Source of the DNA: a virus
DNA length: 64,000 nucleotides
Virus record (IMG/VR): IMGVR_UViG_3300025141_016305
Location: 62,001-126,000 of that record
Direction: 5' to 3' (one strand)
Shown here: in pieces, positions 1 through 7,517 of the stretch
How the letters are laid out: each line of letters opens with the position of its first letter
How positions within the stretch are numbered: position 1 is the stretch's first letter
Program-made: the position numbers and the translations under genes
Notes under the pieces: generated by a model
The model's input: only the letters and a program-made list of their open reading frames with translations
Database searches by the model: none
Told to the model about the DNA's origin: nothing

Positions 1-185
1 TTAACTTCTCGCTCTAAGATAGAGTGAGGATAAACTCTGCCATTTCCGTTTTGAGTCTCAGACATCTGCATTAATCCGGAAAGCATAATTCCGCCGTCGG
101 AGACAAACTTCTTATCAGCCTCTGATAAAAGATCTTGGCAAACGCCACCTTCGCATAATTCGTAATATTCTCTTATAAGTTTCAT
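1..185 (-). CDS. 21: Prohead core protease, gp21-like (partial, N-terminal 61 residues)
   Basis: Reading leftward from an ATG at 185, the frame stays open to the window edge and gives 61 residues. Residues 33-61 contain the pattern GLMQMSE..NGNGRVYP followed by an Ile-Leu-Glu helix start. This matches the N-terminal signature of T4 gp21 proteases (G-x-F-M-Q-A-E-x-x-N-x-N-x-R-x-Y-P-x-x-I-L). In T4, gp21 matures the prohead by cutting scaffold and head proteins after (I/L)-x-E motifs. A GTGAGG Shine-Dalgarno-like element sits about 6 bases upstream of the ATG. Its position after the portal and small head genes fits T4 order (20, 67, 68, 21). The catalytic part lies outside the window, so protease activity is inferred from family and context. 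Confidence 0.8.
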   Translation of the reverse strand, partial: MKLIREYYELCEGGVCQDLLSEADKKFVSDGGIMLSGLMQMSETQNGNGRVYPHSILEREV

Positions 186-200
186 TTTATACCTCACTTA

Positions 201-217
201 TTAGCGGGGGCTACCCG
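201..217 (-). other. Small GC-rich hairpin upstream of the gp21-like gene
   Basis: On the minus strand GCGGG and CCCGC can pair around a five-base loop, 15-20 bases before the gp21-like start. There is no T-run after it, so it does not look like a terminator. The roughly 100-base gap 186-285 holds nothing else I can support beyond this hairpin and the ribosome site. A role in slowing initiation of gp21 is speculative. Confidence 0.25.
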
Positions 218-285
218 CCTCATCTAAGATCCCTTGCAACAGCGAGCGACCGGTCGAATCATCCATCTTATTTTTGTTAGTGGCT

Positions 286-615
286 TCATTTTTCTCCTTT
301 TTCTCTTGTTGTAACTCTTAAACTTCTCTCTATTTTAAGGCCTTCATCGCCAAAAACCATATTTGGTACATAGGCCGCGGCGGAGGCAGCAAACCCACAT
401 AAGAATGCCGTAACTAAAGAATCGTCAAAAGTAAATAGTTCTGTGTGATCCTTTACGAACCACAAAAATATTCCAACCCAAAAACCCATACACATTGGAC
501 AGCTAAGCAATTGCCCTAACTTTCCTGATTCTGGGCGGATTAGGTCTAGAATTTTTCCGTATACGAGGATTTGGGTGAGCCCATACGAAATAAGGCAAAA
601 CCAGATAAAGCTCAT
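286..615 (-). CDS. Small membrane protein, DUF1360-like
   Basis: 109 residues with about three hydrophobic segments (roughly 3-20, 42-55 and 67-88) and a CPMC motif at 39-42 followed by GFW. The C-P-x-C-x-G-F-W pattern is typical of the DUF1360 (YjcA-like) small membrane protein family, which is also found in phages. No biochemical role is established for phage members. The start ATG overlaps the stop of the upstream 180-residue gene by one base (TAATG), indicating translational coupling. It lies between the head-region genes and gp21, but the sequence gives no evidence that it is part of the virion. Confidence 0.65.
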   Translation of the reverse strand: MSFIWFCLISYGLTQILVYGKILDLIRPESGKLGQLLSCPMCMGFWVGIFLWFVKDHTELFTFDDSLVTAFLCGFAASAAAYVPNMVFGDEGLKIERSLRVTTREKGEK

Positions 616-1157
616 TAATCTTCACTTTCACCCTCTCTAACAAGAGAGTAATTATATTGAAACCCAAATGGCCTGACTCGGCTATCCATTGAACCCTTTT
701 TATCTGATTGGGGCACATCACCTAAATCAGTTGAATCTTCGTTGTCTGGGAGTAATAAGGAGTCTAGCCTGTCTTCTTCGTAGTCCGCGGAAGACTTAAA
801 ATATGGTTTTTCTTCTTGTATGTATTGATGAACACTATATAGGAAAGCCTGCATCTGATCGATTCCTGGAATTTTAGACTCTAGCATTTCTGCTTCTAGA
901 GATCCGAAAACATTTCCGCCTCTTACACTATTCCTGCTTATAAGGCCCTTATTTGCCAGAAATTTAAAAATCCTATCTTGTGCAGAATACACTTTATCCG
1001 ACATATTATCTTTAGGAAAAGTTACAAATTTCTTTTTTTCGTGCATTAAAACTATATCGATATCTTCATGATCCATAATCATGATATCGCCATTTAAAGT
1101 TCTTCTAGCCTTCAGAGAGACCCTAGGGTCTAACTTTATGTCTACACTAATCGTCAT
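615..1157 (-). CDS. Hypothetical protein in the prohead region
   Basis: 180 residues, not recognised. The N-terminal third is beta-rich and the middle (about 75-110) looks helical. The C-terminal half is acidic (DNEDSTDLGD) and ends in an aromatic YNYSL motif and an acidic tail. It overlaps the upstream 276-residue gene by 11 bases and the downstream gene by one base. It sits between portal and prohead protease, where T4 keeps the prohead core genes 67 and 68, so a scaffold or core role is possible but rests on position alone. A GATAAATA sequence lies at 1161-1168, too close to the ATG to serve as a normal promoter for this gene. Confidence 0.7.
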   Translation of the reverse strand: MTISVDIKLDPRVSLKARRTLNGDIMIMDHEDIDIVLMHEKKKFVTFPKDNMSDKVYSAQDRIFKFLANKGLISRNSVRGGNVFGSLEAEMLESKIPGIDQMQAFLYSVHQYIQEEKPYFKSSADYEEDRLDSLLLPDNEDSTDLGDVPQSDKKGSMDSRVRPFGFQYNYSLVREGESED

Positions 1158-1977
1158 TTTTATTTATCTCTTCTAAGAGGTCTTGCGTTTTTAAAACAAC
1201 TTCTATGGTTTCTGTGTCTATCTCTTTGTTTTTTGATAAATCTAGAATATTATAAACTTTTTCTACCTTTTCTTTAAGGGAATTATCATTTTTTATAAGC
1301 TCTTCTCTTTTCACAACTTGAAGCTTGTCCTTCAGTTTTCCTATTTCTTCGTTCAAATACATTTTTAGGCCTAGGCCGTTGTCAGCAAAAGAAGAAACAT
1401 AGTGACCAAGAAGGTCCCTTTGACCTTCGTTTAGAGCATCGGCATATTCTTCGTTAAATTTGCTAACAAAAGTATTATATACAAGAGAGTCAATTGGCTG
1501 TTGCCCTTCTTGCTTTGTTTCGACAGAGGCAGACATTTGATCAACTATATTCTCCTCTAACAAAACTCGATCCTTTACAGGCAACGCATCTTGAAATATA
1601 GAATAAACAGAAGCTATACTTTTAAAATTAGGAACAAAGTTAGTGAAAACCTTATTAGATAGCATTTTATTGATCTTATTTATCAAAGCTGATTGTTCTT
1701 GAAAAATCTGCTTCTTGTTAAGTGAATTATATCTATTTTTAGCTTCTACTACAATTTTCTCCGCGGTGTTCTTTTCAATATGTCTAGTTTCGTATATTGA
1801 TCGATATAGGTCCAGCTCCTCTTTTAATATGGAAGCTCTTCCAAAATGGTCTTTTATAATTGAAACAATTTTGTTTTGTTTGTTTTTATTGTTTTTGACA
1901 ACAGACTCTGTTAGCTCTCTGACTAATGCCTCATAAACAAAAGCAGTGTTACGTTTCTTATTATGTTTCAGTCTCAT
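1147..1977 (-). CDS. Conserved head-region protein, possible prohead core protein
   Basis: 276 residues, highly charged and almost entirely helical in appearance. It starts with a basic segment (KHNKKRNTAFVYEALVRE), continues with Lys/Glu-rich heptad-like stretches (about 80-120 and 215-276) and ends in acidic residues. The N-terminal block resembles uncharacterised proteins I associate with T4-like marine phages, but I cannot name a family. It overlaps the end of the portal gene by 17 bases. Its location directly after gp20 and its coiled, charged composition fit a scaffold or core protein such as T4 gp67/gp68. That role is inferred. Confidence 0.7.
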   Translation of the reverse strand: MRLKHNKKRNTAFVYEALVRELTESVVKNNKNKQNKIVSIIKDHFGRASILKEELDLYRSIYETRHIEKNTAEKIVVEAKNRYNSLNKKQIFQEQSALINKINKMLSNKVFTNFVPNFKSIASVYSIFQDALPVKDRVLLEENIVDQMSASVETKQEGQQPIDSLVYNTFVSKFNEEYADALNEGQRDLLGHYVSSFADNGLGLKMYLNEEIGKLKDKLQVVKREELIKNDNSLKEKVEKVYNILDLSKNKEIDTETIEVVLKTQDLLEEINKNDD

Positions 1978-3985
1978 CTTTTTCGTCCCTCGCTTTTAAA
2001 CTTTCAAAAAGATTGTTTATTTCTTTTTCGTTGCGCAGCAACTTCAGCTCTTCTAATTTATAATTAGTATTTTCTTCTGCATATACCCTTGTTCCTCGGG
2101 CTAGACCCGCAAGTTCGTCATATCCAGGTAAAGTTTTTCTGATTGAGCCCACCTCCGGAGAGGCTGCTCTATTCATGTTCTTTTTTCTTGGCCCAGAGCT
2201 TTTTCGACGGTCGCCGGCGGCTTTCAGGCTGCGGGGCTCATACCATCCGTGAGATTTATCTGTGGTTGTTCTCCCCTTTTTATCGGTCACCTTTCCGGGC
2301 GTGTCATCTCTCTTGGCTGGGGGCGCGGCAAGTAAATCACCCTCTTCTGGACCTGTAGGTTCTGCTGGTTCTGTGCCTGTATCGTCTGGGGTTGGCTCTC
2401 CTGCTCTGAGATCTGCTTCTGCACCGACTGTTCCTACGCCGCCGGGAACGCCGGCGTCTCCACCCTCTAGTCCCAGATCATCAACCCCAGCATCTAAGCC
2501 AGCAGTGGCCTCAGCCTGTTCGGCTTCTGCGGCGGTTTCTAGGGCCGCCTCAAACTTGCGATCATAGAACATTTCTCTTCTATTTCTGACGAAATCATCA
2601 TCTGACATGCCAAACAGTGTTTTTGACAGCCATTGCTTTGAAAAGAAACCTTCAGTTGCTGAAGATGCTATATCAAATTTAGATTTCCAATGTTCAAGCT
2701 CTTGCATTTCTGCAATTTTAGAAGGATTATTTAATTGACAAGTAAAAGAAACTAGATCCTCATCTCTATAACCCATGGTGTATAAATGAATAATTCCGAT
2801 CTTTTCTAACTCTGTTATAATCGACCTTTGCAACCTTTGAATAGTTCTTGCAAAGCGAATATCTTTTTGTGCCAAAGTAGTTTTATCTTCTTGAATATTT
2901 TCCCCATCCGATGAAATATAAGACGCGGGGACCTTTAATGCTGAAAATAGTTTGTCTCTTAAGTATTTTACGTCATCAATGTCTCCAGTATATTGTCCAC
3001 CTTGTACAGACTCTATTTTCGTTCCAGTGGTCTGGCCGCGGACTGGAATGAAGTAATCTTCTTCAACGGACAATGGATTGTATCTCAGATCCACTCGGCC
3101 AGTAGAACTATCAACAACTTGGTTTCTCTTCATGGTTGTCATTACTTTCTGCATATATTGTTCTACATCTTGAGGGGCTATATTTCCAACATCAACATAA
3201 AAAGCTCTCCTCTCTGGTGATCGGACTATGCGATAAGCCATCATCGCGTCTTCAAGTAATGTTAGTTGGCGCCAGATGCGACGGGCCGGCTCTAGGACTG
3301 AAGTTCCATATGGACTATATTTGTCTTGGCCAAGGACCCTAAAGTGACCTACTTGCCAATTCTCAAAAGTTAATCCGGCGGAGTTCCACTGGTATTGTAC
3401 ATAATTTGGGTTTGTTTTATCCTCTCCTTCTAACCTCTCTACCTCTTGGGTCGGAAGACCGATAACTGAGGTGATTCCTAATTTTTCATCCAAATCTAAA
3501 TACAAAAAGAAATCACCATATTTACACATCGTTCTACACCAAGCAAAAAGATTGTGATTAATGTTAAGAACATCGTGGTACATAGAGTCTAATATTGCTC
3601 GAATCTCTTCATTTTCGCACACAACTTTAAGCATTGGAGTTAAAGCTGAGTATGTTGTCATTTCATCTGCATAAATATCTAGTGCAGATGCTATTTCTGG
3701 TGTGTATTCCATCTGGTCAAAGTCGACATACCTTTCTGTTCTCTGTTGGCTAGCCATAACATTTGCTTGCAAGTTATCGTAAGGATTATAGGCAGTTTTC
3801 TTAAAATCTCTTCCGGAAGCCGATGTGAATTTGGATGAGAACTTGTCCAAATCTATTCTTCTTAGTCTGTGATTTGTCTGAGTTCTGTAATTTGTTAGAG
3901 GACCCGAGAGTAACCTGGTCAGCCTTCTGAAAAGCAAACTTTGCGGATTTCTTGTGTTTTTCTTATTCTTGCTGTTGTCAGCCAT
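1961..3985 (-). CDS. 20: Portal vertex protein, gp20-like
   Basis: 674 residues. Residues around 225-370 carry the gp20 core: AYRIVRSPERRAFYVDVGN, then the EDYFIPVRG, GTKIESVQGGQ and KLFSALKVP segments, matching T4 portal proteins. The portal forms the dodecameric ring at the head vertex through which gp17 packages DNA, and it nucleates prohead assembly. T4 gp20 is 524 residues; this protein is about 150 longer because of a C-terminal extension (about 480-674) rich in Ala, Gly, Glu, Pro and Asp, whose DNA (about 2150-2560) is strikingly GC-rich for this genome. The last 40 residues return to a charged helical sequence. It starts 9 bases after the terminase stop. The core assignment is firm; the extension has no assigned role. 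Confidence 0.95.
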   Translation of the reverse strand: MADNSKNKKNTRNPQSLLFRRLTRLLSGPLTNYRTQTNHRLRRIDLDKFSSKFTSASGRDFKKTAYNPYDNLQANVMASQQRTERYVDFDQMEYTPEIASALDIYADEMTTYSALTPMLKVVCENEEIRAILDSMYHDVLNINHNLFAWCRTMCKYGDFFLYLDLDEKLGITSVIGLPTQEVERLEGEDKTNPNYVQYQWNSAGLTFENWQVGHFRVLGQDKYSPYGTSVLEPARRIWRQLTLLEDAMMAYRIVRSPERRAFYVDVGNIAPQDVEQYMQKVMTTMKRNQVVDSSTGRVDLRYNPLSVEEDYFIPVRGQTTGTKIESVQGGQYTGDIDDVKYLRDKLFSALKVPASYISSDGENIQEDKTTLAQKDIRFARTIQRLQRSIITELEKIGIIHLYTMGYRDEDLVSFTCQLNNPSKIAEMQELEHWKSKFDIASSATEGFFSKQWLSKTLFGMSDDDFVRNRREMFYDRKFEAALETAAEAEQAEATAGLDAGVDDLGLEGGDAGVPGGVGTVGAEADLRAGEPTPDDTGTEPAEPTGPEEGDLLAAPPAKRDDTPGKVTDKKGRTTTDKSHGWYEPRSLKAAGDRRKSSGPRKKNMNRAASPEVGSIRKTLPGYDELAGLARGTRVYAEENTNYKLEELKLLRNEKEINNLFESLKARDEKDETET

Positions 3986-3993
3986 TATTTATA
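3986..3993 (-). promoter_or_regulatory. TATAAATA octamer abutting the portal start codon
   Basis: The minus strand reads TATAAATA directly followed by the portal ATG. This is identical to the T4 late promoter -10 element. Transcription from it would begin a few bases downstream, inside the portal gene, so it cannot drive full-length portal in the usual way. It may be chance in an A/T-rich initiation region. Confidence 0.2.
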
Positions 3994-3994
3994 C

Positions 3995-5581
3995 CTACCC
4001 TTTAAATAGCCATGGAAAATCTGTTACGGCCGATTGGTGTTTATTCATTGTCTCTTTCATCTTAAGGTTCTTAATACCTATCATACCATTTATTCTGGTG
4101 TCTAATTCGTTTGATGATTTAGTTATTGCACCAATAAAGGCTTTATTATAATCTGACTGAAGCTTGTTTGCGGACAGGGCCGTGTCTCGAACCCAACACC
4201 CGACGGCGCACGACATTATCAGATCGTCATTATAAGATCTCATAGCTTCTGGTCTTCCATTGTTCCAAATAAACGTCTTCATCTCAGATAAAAGTCTGGA
4301 AGAATATATCTTAATTAGATTGTTTCTTATGAATTCCTCCATCTTTGCCACGATTAGAGGCCTTGTTTTCGATGTAGTAGTAAATCCAGCTACTGCGTTT
4401 GACATTTGTTCTGCTTTGTACTCTTCAACAAACTCATGAGTTGATTTAACTGAAAAATATAAATTTGGATATCTCATTTCCTTTAATTTTTCCAAAACTG
4501 CAAAGCCAACCGAATTGTTCTCTACAACCAAAAGCCCATTACCATACTCTTGCCCCAAGTCAAACAACACGCGTGAAAATATATCTGGTGTTACTTTTCC
4601 TTGATATTCTGCTATAATTTCCATGGTTTCTAAATTTAAAACATGCGCAACGGAATAGTCTTTTCCGTCGCCGCGGGCGACATCGGCAGAAATGAGGTAC
4701 GTATTTTGCGGATTTCTTTCTTCCCATATCCACAGATTTCTATCAAACCCAGTTCTATACTTTGGTTCTTTTATCATGTTAAAATATGTTTCTATATTTT
4801 CTGGTCCAAAGACTGTTTCACCAGACATATTAAAATTACATTCTAACTCTTGCGCGATTTCTCTGCGAGACATATTTCTTGTCTCTTTTTCAAACCAAGT
4901 TTGATCCCGGTCGGGATGAACGTCCCAGGGTAACTTAGTATGGTGAAAATCATTCGACATGTTTTCTGATTCTGTATATACTTTATGAAACCAATTCCCA
5001 ACACCGTTTGGTGTAGACAAAGCTATACAGCGACCACCGGTGGAGAGCGTAGGGTAAAGACCCATCCACAAATCATCTAGACCTTCGACGTGGGCGGCCT
5101 CGTCAATCACCAACAAAGATAGAGCTTCAGATCGGCCTGCATCGCCGCTTGTTGAAGATGCCTTAATTTGGGAACCATTTGATAAGATAAAAGAGGTTCT
5201 ATTATCTATTTCTACATTGGAAATTGTTAGCCATTTTGGTAAGTTTTTAATAATAGCTTTAACTTTCTTTACTAAATTAGCTGCCGTATTGAACTTTGTT
5301 GCTATAACTAAAACATTCTTTTCTCGATGAAACATCATAAGCCAAGCAACGTATGCAGCACTTATTGTTGAAATCCCAAGTTGCCTGGCCTTTAATATAA
5401 CATTAAACCTATGGTCTTCAAAATCTTCTAATAAGTCTTTTTGAAAAGGGTACAAATGAAAAGGTATCAAGCCTTTCATCGGGTGAGTAATTTTTGCATA
5501 AGTATTTATAAAATATTCGGGCTTCTTTCCACACCGAACTATTTCTTTCATTACTTCTTGCTTAGTTAATTTTAGTGACAT
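3995..5581 (-). CDS. 17: Terminase large subunit, gp17-like
   Basis: 528 residues. The N-terminal ATPase domain has a deviant Walker A (ARQLGIST, about 65-72), Walker B with catalytic Glu (LLVIDEAAH, about 156-164) and a coupling motif (STPNG, 189-193). The C-terminal RNase H-fold nuclease has ISADVARG with its first acidic residue near 299, a VVEN motif near 358 and NDD near 470. Together these make the packaging motor and headful nuclease that dock on the portal. The usual Walker A lysine before Ser/Thr is replaced by Ile, with Lys and Arg just before the loop, an arrangement seen in other phage terminases. It lies between the portal (downstream) and the gp16-position gene (upstream), as in T4. 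Confidence 0.95.
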   Translation of the reverse strand: MSLKLTKQEVMKEIVRCGKKPEYFINTYAKITHPMKGLIPFHLYPFQKDLLEDFEDHRFNVILKARQLGISTISAAYVAWLMMFHREKNVLVIATKFNTAANLVKKVKAIIKNLPKWLTISNVEIDNRTSFILSNGSQIKASSTSGDAGRSEALSLLVIDEAAHVEGLDDLWMGLYPTLSTGGRCIALSTPNGVGNWFHKVYTESENMSNDFHHTKLPWDVHPDRDQTWFEKETRNMSRREIAQELECNFNMSGETVFGPENIETYFNMIKEPKYRTGFDRNLWIWEERNPQNTYLISADVARGDGKDYSVAHVLNLETMEIIAEYQGKVTPDIFSRVLFDLGQEYGNGLLVVENNSVGFAVLEKLKEMRYPNLYFSVKSTHEFVEEYKAEQMSNAVAGFTTTSKTRPLIVAKMEEFIRNNLIKIYSSRLLSEMKTFIWNNGRPEAMRSYNDDLIMSCAVGCWVRDTALSANKLQSDYNKAFIGAITKSSNELDTRINGMIGIKNLKMKETMNKHQSAVTDFPWLFKG

Positions 5582-5588
5582 TTAACTC

Positions 5589-6089
5589 TCAGCTTTTAAG
5601 GCCGCCGAGTGATAACCACTTGCGAGTTGCTGAGTCTAATTGTTCTTCAGATTCCGGTGTATTTTCTTCTGCTTCTCCGCCGCCAATAACCCAACACTTA
5701 TGGACCTTTACGCTGCAGCGGATTCGGGAAATATATTCAACAAATACATCAACTTCGGATGGGTCCGATAAGGAAAGGGCGCTCTTTTTGATCTTTTTGT
5801 ACTCCTTTTGGATAAAGGATTTTACTTTTTCTATCATAGATTCCATTTCTCCTTCAAAATCGTTGTTATGAACTTCCTTAAGAGGTATTTCAGAGTGATA
5901 TTTGATGTGAAGGCGGTCTCCGGAAACGTGGGCGCCGAAGCCGTCCATAACCCTAGAATCTACTAGTGCGTTCCCTTCTTCCCTTCTTAGGCCTATTTTA
6001 ATAGGTTCTCCCTTTTCATCTAACGCGCCATCGTGGGAATTAGATACCACCTGAGAGATACAGTTAATAATTTCTAAAGTTGTTGCCAT
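5589..6089 (-). CDS. Protein in the small-terminase position, function uncertain
   Basis: 166 residues ending 7 bases before the terminase gene. T4 gp16, the small terminase, is 164 residues and lies at the same place, so synteny suggests a packaging accessory role. However, I see no clear DNA-binding or oligomerisation motif of gp16. The N-terminus is helical, the middle contains a DGFGAHVSGDRLHIKYHSE beta-type segment, and residues 85-105 are Lys-rich. The Gly/Glu-rich stretch near 135-150 looks disordered. A CTATTTATA element with an AGAGG ribosome site lies 17-26 bases upstream, which suggests that its own late transcript starts here. Gene reality is firm; function is unproven. Confidence 0.6.
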   Translation of the reverse strand: MATTLEIINCISQVVSNSHDGALDEKGEPIKIGLRREEGNALVDSRVMDGFGAHVSGDRLHIKYHSEIPLKEVHNNDFEGEMESMIEKVKSFIQKEYKKIKKSALSLSDPSEVDVFVEYISRIRCSVKVHKCWVIGGGEAEENTPESEEQLDSATRKWLSLGGLKS

Positions 6090-6106
6090 TGTTTAAAATC
6101 CTCTAC

Positions 6107-6115
6107 TATAAATAG
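6107..6115 (-). promoter_or_regulatory. Candidate late promoter element CTATTTATA before the gp16-position gene
   Basis: The minus strand reads CTATTTATA, followed by GTAGAGG and the ATG at 6089. The same nonamer is found in two other long gaps, in front of the genes starting at 17056 and 40736. Its spacing suits a -10 element for a gp55-type sigma. The opposite strand reads TATAAATAG, the exact T4 late consensus pointing the other way, so the orientation is not certain. Confidence 0.4.
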
Positions 6116-6124
6116 CTTGCTAGT

Positions 6125-6133
6125 AATAAATAG
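6125..6133 (-). promoter_or_regulatory. Second, tandem CTATTTATT element
   Basis: This sits 18 bases upstream of the first element in the same 44-base gap and differs from it only in the last base. Tandem copies in such a short gap are unlikely by chance but not proof of function. Confidence 0.3.
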
Positions 6134-6502
6134 TTAGTTATTTGGTCTCCAGCCAGTTTTCCATCTTTCTTCTCGGTCTTCCACATGTTGAATGTAACAA
6201 TCAAAACAGCATTCGAATTTATTCATATATAAGTCGTCACTTGCAGAGAAAGAATACGAAGTACAAATAGGACATATTCTTTCAGCCTTATTTTGCTTTC
6301 TCTTCTCTCTGACGACAAAACCCTCTAATTCTGTGGTTTGTTTTTTACTTTTTTCATTCTTATAAAATTCTTTTAAGTCTTCTAGGTATTTCTTTTCTTT
6401 TTCTTCGTCCCAGTGTTTTTTAGGGTTTTGTATTGCATCGTCGCCATACTTTTCTTTTATGACTTTCTCTATTTTTGCAATATCATTTAAATCTTTTTTC
6501 AT
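6134..6502 (-). CDS. Small zinc-ribbon-like protein
   Basis: 122 residues. The first 70 are charged and helical (many Lys and Glu). The C-terminal part holds CPIC at 77-80 and a C98-C99-x2-C102 cluster, a plausible four-cysteine zinc site. No family is recognised. It ends 44 bases before the gp16-position gene and begins one base after the stop of the spanin-like gene, so it is probably co-transcribed with the lysis-like genes. Nucleic-acid or protein binding is a guess from the zinc site. Confidence 0.6.
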   Translation of the reverse strand: MKKDLNDIAKIEKVIKEKYGDDAIQNPKKHWDEEKEKKYLEDLKEFYKNEKSKKQTTELEGFVVREKRKQNKAERICPICTSYSFSASDDLYMNKFECCFDCYIQHVEDREERWKTGWRPNN

Positions 6503-6503
6503 A

Positions 6504-6971
6504 TCAATTCATTGTACTCAAAGCAATGCCGTTAGCTATGGCGGTGCCGACATAGTAAACGGCCAAAGTGGCCACCGCGCCGGCGCCGAACCACAGATAC
6601 CAATAGTCATTTGGCCTCTTAAGTGCGATCTCTTCAAGTCTTTGATTTTCCGTTTTAAGAGCAATAATAGTTTTTGCAGAGACTTCTTTGTGATATTCTA
6701 AATCTGCAGTAAGTGTCCCAATCTGTAAATCAAAATCTGCTTTTTGCTTTTCAAGCTTTTCAGACAATTTAAGTTGGCACCGTTCTTCTTCGGTTTCCTT
6801 ATCCGCAATCAATTTAGCTATTGCTGGAACATTAAAACACCATGCCTTGAAGGGAACTTCGTCACCTTTTGATAGTTCAGCTATTGTTGGCTCTGATGCT
6901 ATACTAGTTGTTGTAAAACTAACCAGTAACAGCAAAACCAAAAAGTTCTTCGAGTTTGTTGTTAATTTCAT
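6504..6971 (-). CDS. Exported coiled-coil protein with C-terminal membrane anchor, spanin-like
   Basis: 155 residues. Residues 1-26 form a signal peptide (basic start, LVLLLLVSF core, probable cleavage after SIA). Residues 55-115 are a charged coiled coil, and 124-146 form a transmembrane helix. Two cysteines (45 and 65) could form disulfides in the periplasm. It overlaps the upstream membrane coiled-coil gene by 53 bases in another frame, an arrangement reminiscent of Rz/Rz1 spanin genes. There is no lipobox, so it is not a classical outer-membrane spanin. A lysis role is inferred from topology and from the holin-like gene next door. Confidence 0.55.
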   Translation of the reverse strand: MKLTTNSKNFLVLLLLVSFTTTSIASEPTIAELSKGDEVPFKAWCFNVPAIAKLIADKETEEERCQLKLSEKLEKQKADFDLQIGTLTADLEYHKEVSAKTIIALKTENQRLEEIALKRPNDYWYLWFGAGAVATLAVYYVGTAIANGIALSTMN

Positions 6972-7305
6972 TGGGGCTACTTTCTGCTTTCTTAATAATC
7001 TCTTTAACTTTTTTCTTTTCTTTTCTTGAAAGCTCTTTTTCTTTTATTGCATATTTCTCTTCTATTTTAACAAGAGTTTCTTGATATTTTAAGGTAAGTT
7101 CTTCTCTTTTTTGTATCTCTACATTTCTTGCATCTTGGAGAGCCTGTATCTGACTTTCATAAGACTTCTTTCTAACCTCCATTGTTTCAATGGCTGCTTG
7201 ATTGTTTTTACGTGCAAAGATAAAAATACCGATTGACCAAATCGCCATGGCAAAAACCTTCCAATGTTCTTTGACAAAGAGCCATGCTAGCTTTATTTTT
7301 ATCAT
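6919..7305 (-). CDS. Inner-membrane coiled-coil protein, i-spanin-like
   Basis: 128 residues from an ATG at 7305, whose ATGA overlaps the stop of the holin-like gene. An ATG at 7329 would add eight residues; the coupled start is preferred. One transmembrane helix lies near residues 17-33 (AMAIWSIGIFIF). The rest is a long Lys/Glu coiled coil, ending in a short Phe-Gly segment. This is the layout of inner-membrane spanins: N-terminal anchor and periplasmic rod. The last 53 bases overlap the start of the exported coiled-coil gene. I see no endolysin next to it, so the lysis assignment remains provisional. Confidence 0.55.
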   Translation of the reverse strand: MIKIKLAWLFVKEHWKVFAMAIWSIGIFIFARKNNQAAIETMEVRKKSYESQIQALQDARNVEIQKREELTLKYQETLVKIEEKYAIKEKELSRKEKKKVKEIIKKAESSPNEINNKLEELFGFAVTG

Positions 7306-7508
7306 CGTTCGGTGGATCCATGCTTCCATTTAACAGCCATATCAACAAGAGCTTGGGTTCCAATATATGCTAATGTGATAGCTGTCCAATTATCGCTCGT
7401 TACGGTACCGTACGCACAGAGTCCGGTTGCTGTAATCCATGCTAAAAACTTGCGAGAAATAAATCTCTCTGTATATTTGTCTGCAAAAGCCTTTACCGCG
7501 GTCATCAT
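7302..7508 (-). CDS. Small holin-like membrane protein
   Basis: 68 residues with two hydrophobic segments (about 20-36 and 41-58). The pattern FISRKFLAW, then SDNWT, then AYIGTQALVD resembles small phage holin-like proteins, which have RKFW near the start and an AYIG-Q-x-x-x-D helix. Holins permeabilise the inner membrane at the end of infection. An AGGAGG ribosome site lies about 6 bases upstream of the ATG. Its stop overlaps the start of the spanin-like gene. The family match is from memory and moderate. Confidence 0.55.
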   Translation of the reverse strand: MMTAVKAFADKYTERFISRKFLAWITATGLCAYGTVTSDNWTAITLAYIGTQALVDMAVKWKHGSTER

Positions 7509-7517
7509 AATTTCCTC

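Noticed and set aside
201-217. Hairpin before gp21 as a rho-independent terminator
   Set aside because: The stem is only five or six pairs and no T-run follows on the coding strand.
201-266. Minus-strand 21-codon frame starting MDDSTGRSLL in the gap before gp21
   Set aside because: Too short to judge, weak ribosome site and no homology I recognise. The gap is unusually long for this genome, so it should be looked at in relatives, but I do not call it.
2143-2567. Plus-strand open frames opposite the portal C-terminus
   Set aside because: They are Pro/Ser/Ala-rich antisense images of the GC-rich acidic extension; no ribosome site or homology.
3986-3993. TATAAATA as a working late promoter for the portal gene
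   Set aside because: It touches the ATG, so a transcript would start inside the gene. It is recorded as a feature with low confidence only because of the exact match to the T4 box.
5360-5395. Loss of the Walker A lysine in the terminase as an inactivating change
   Set aside because: RQ-x-G-x-S/T without the lysine is known in phage terminases, and Walker B, coupling and nuclease residues are intact.
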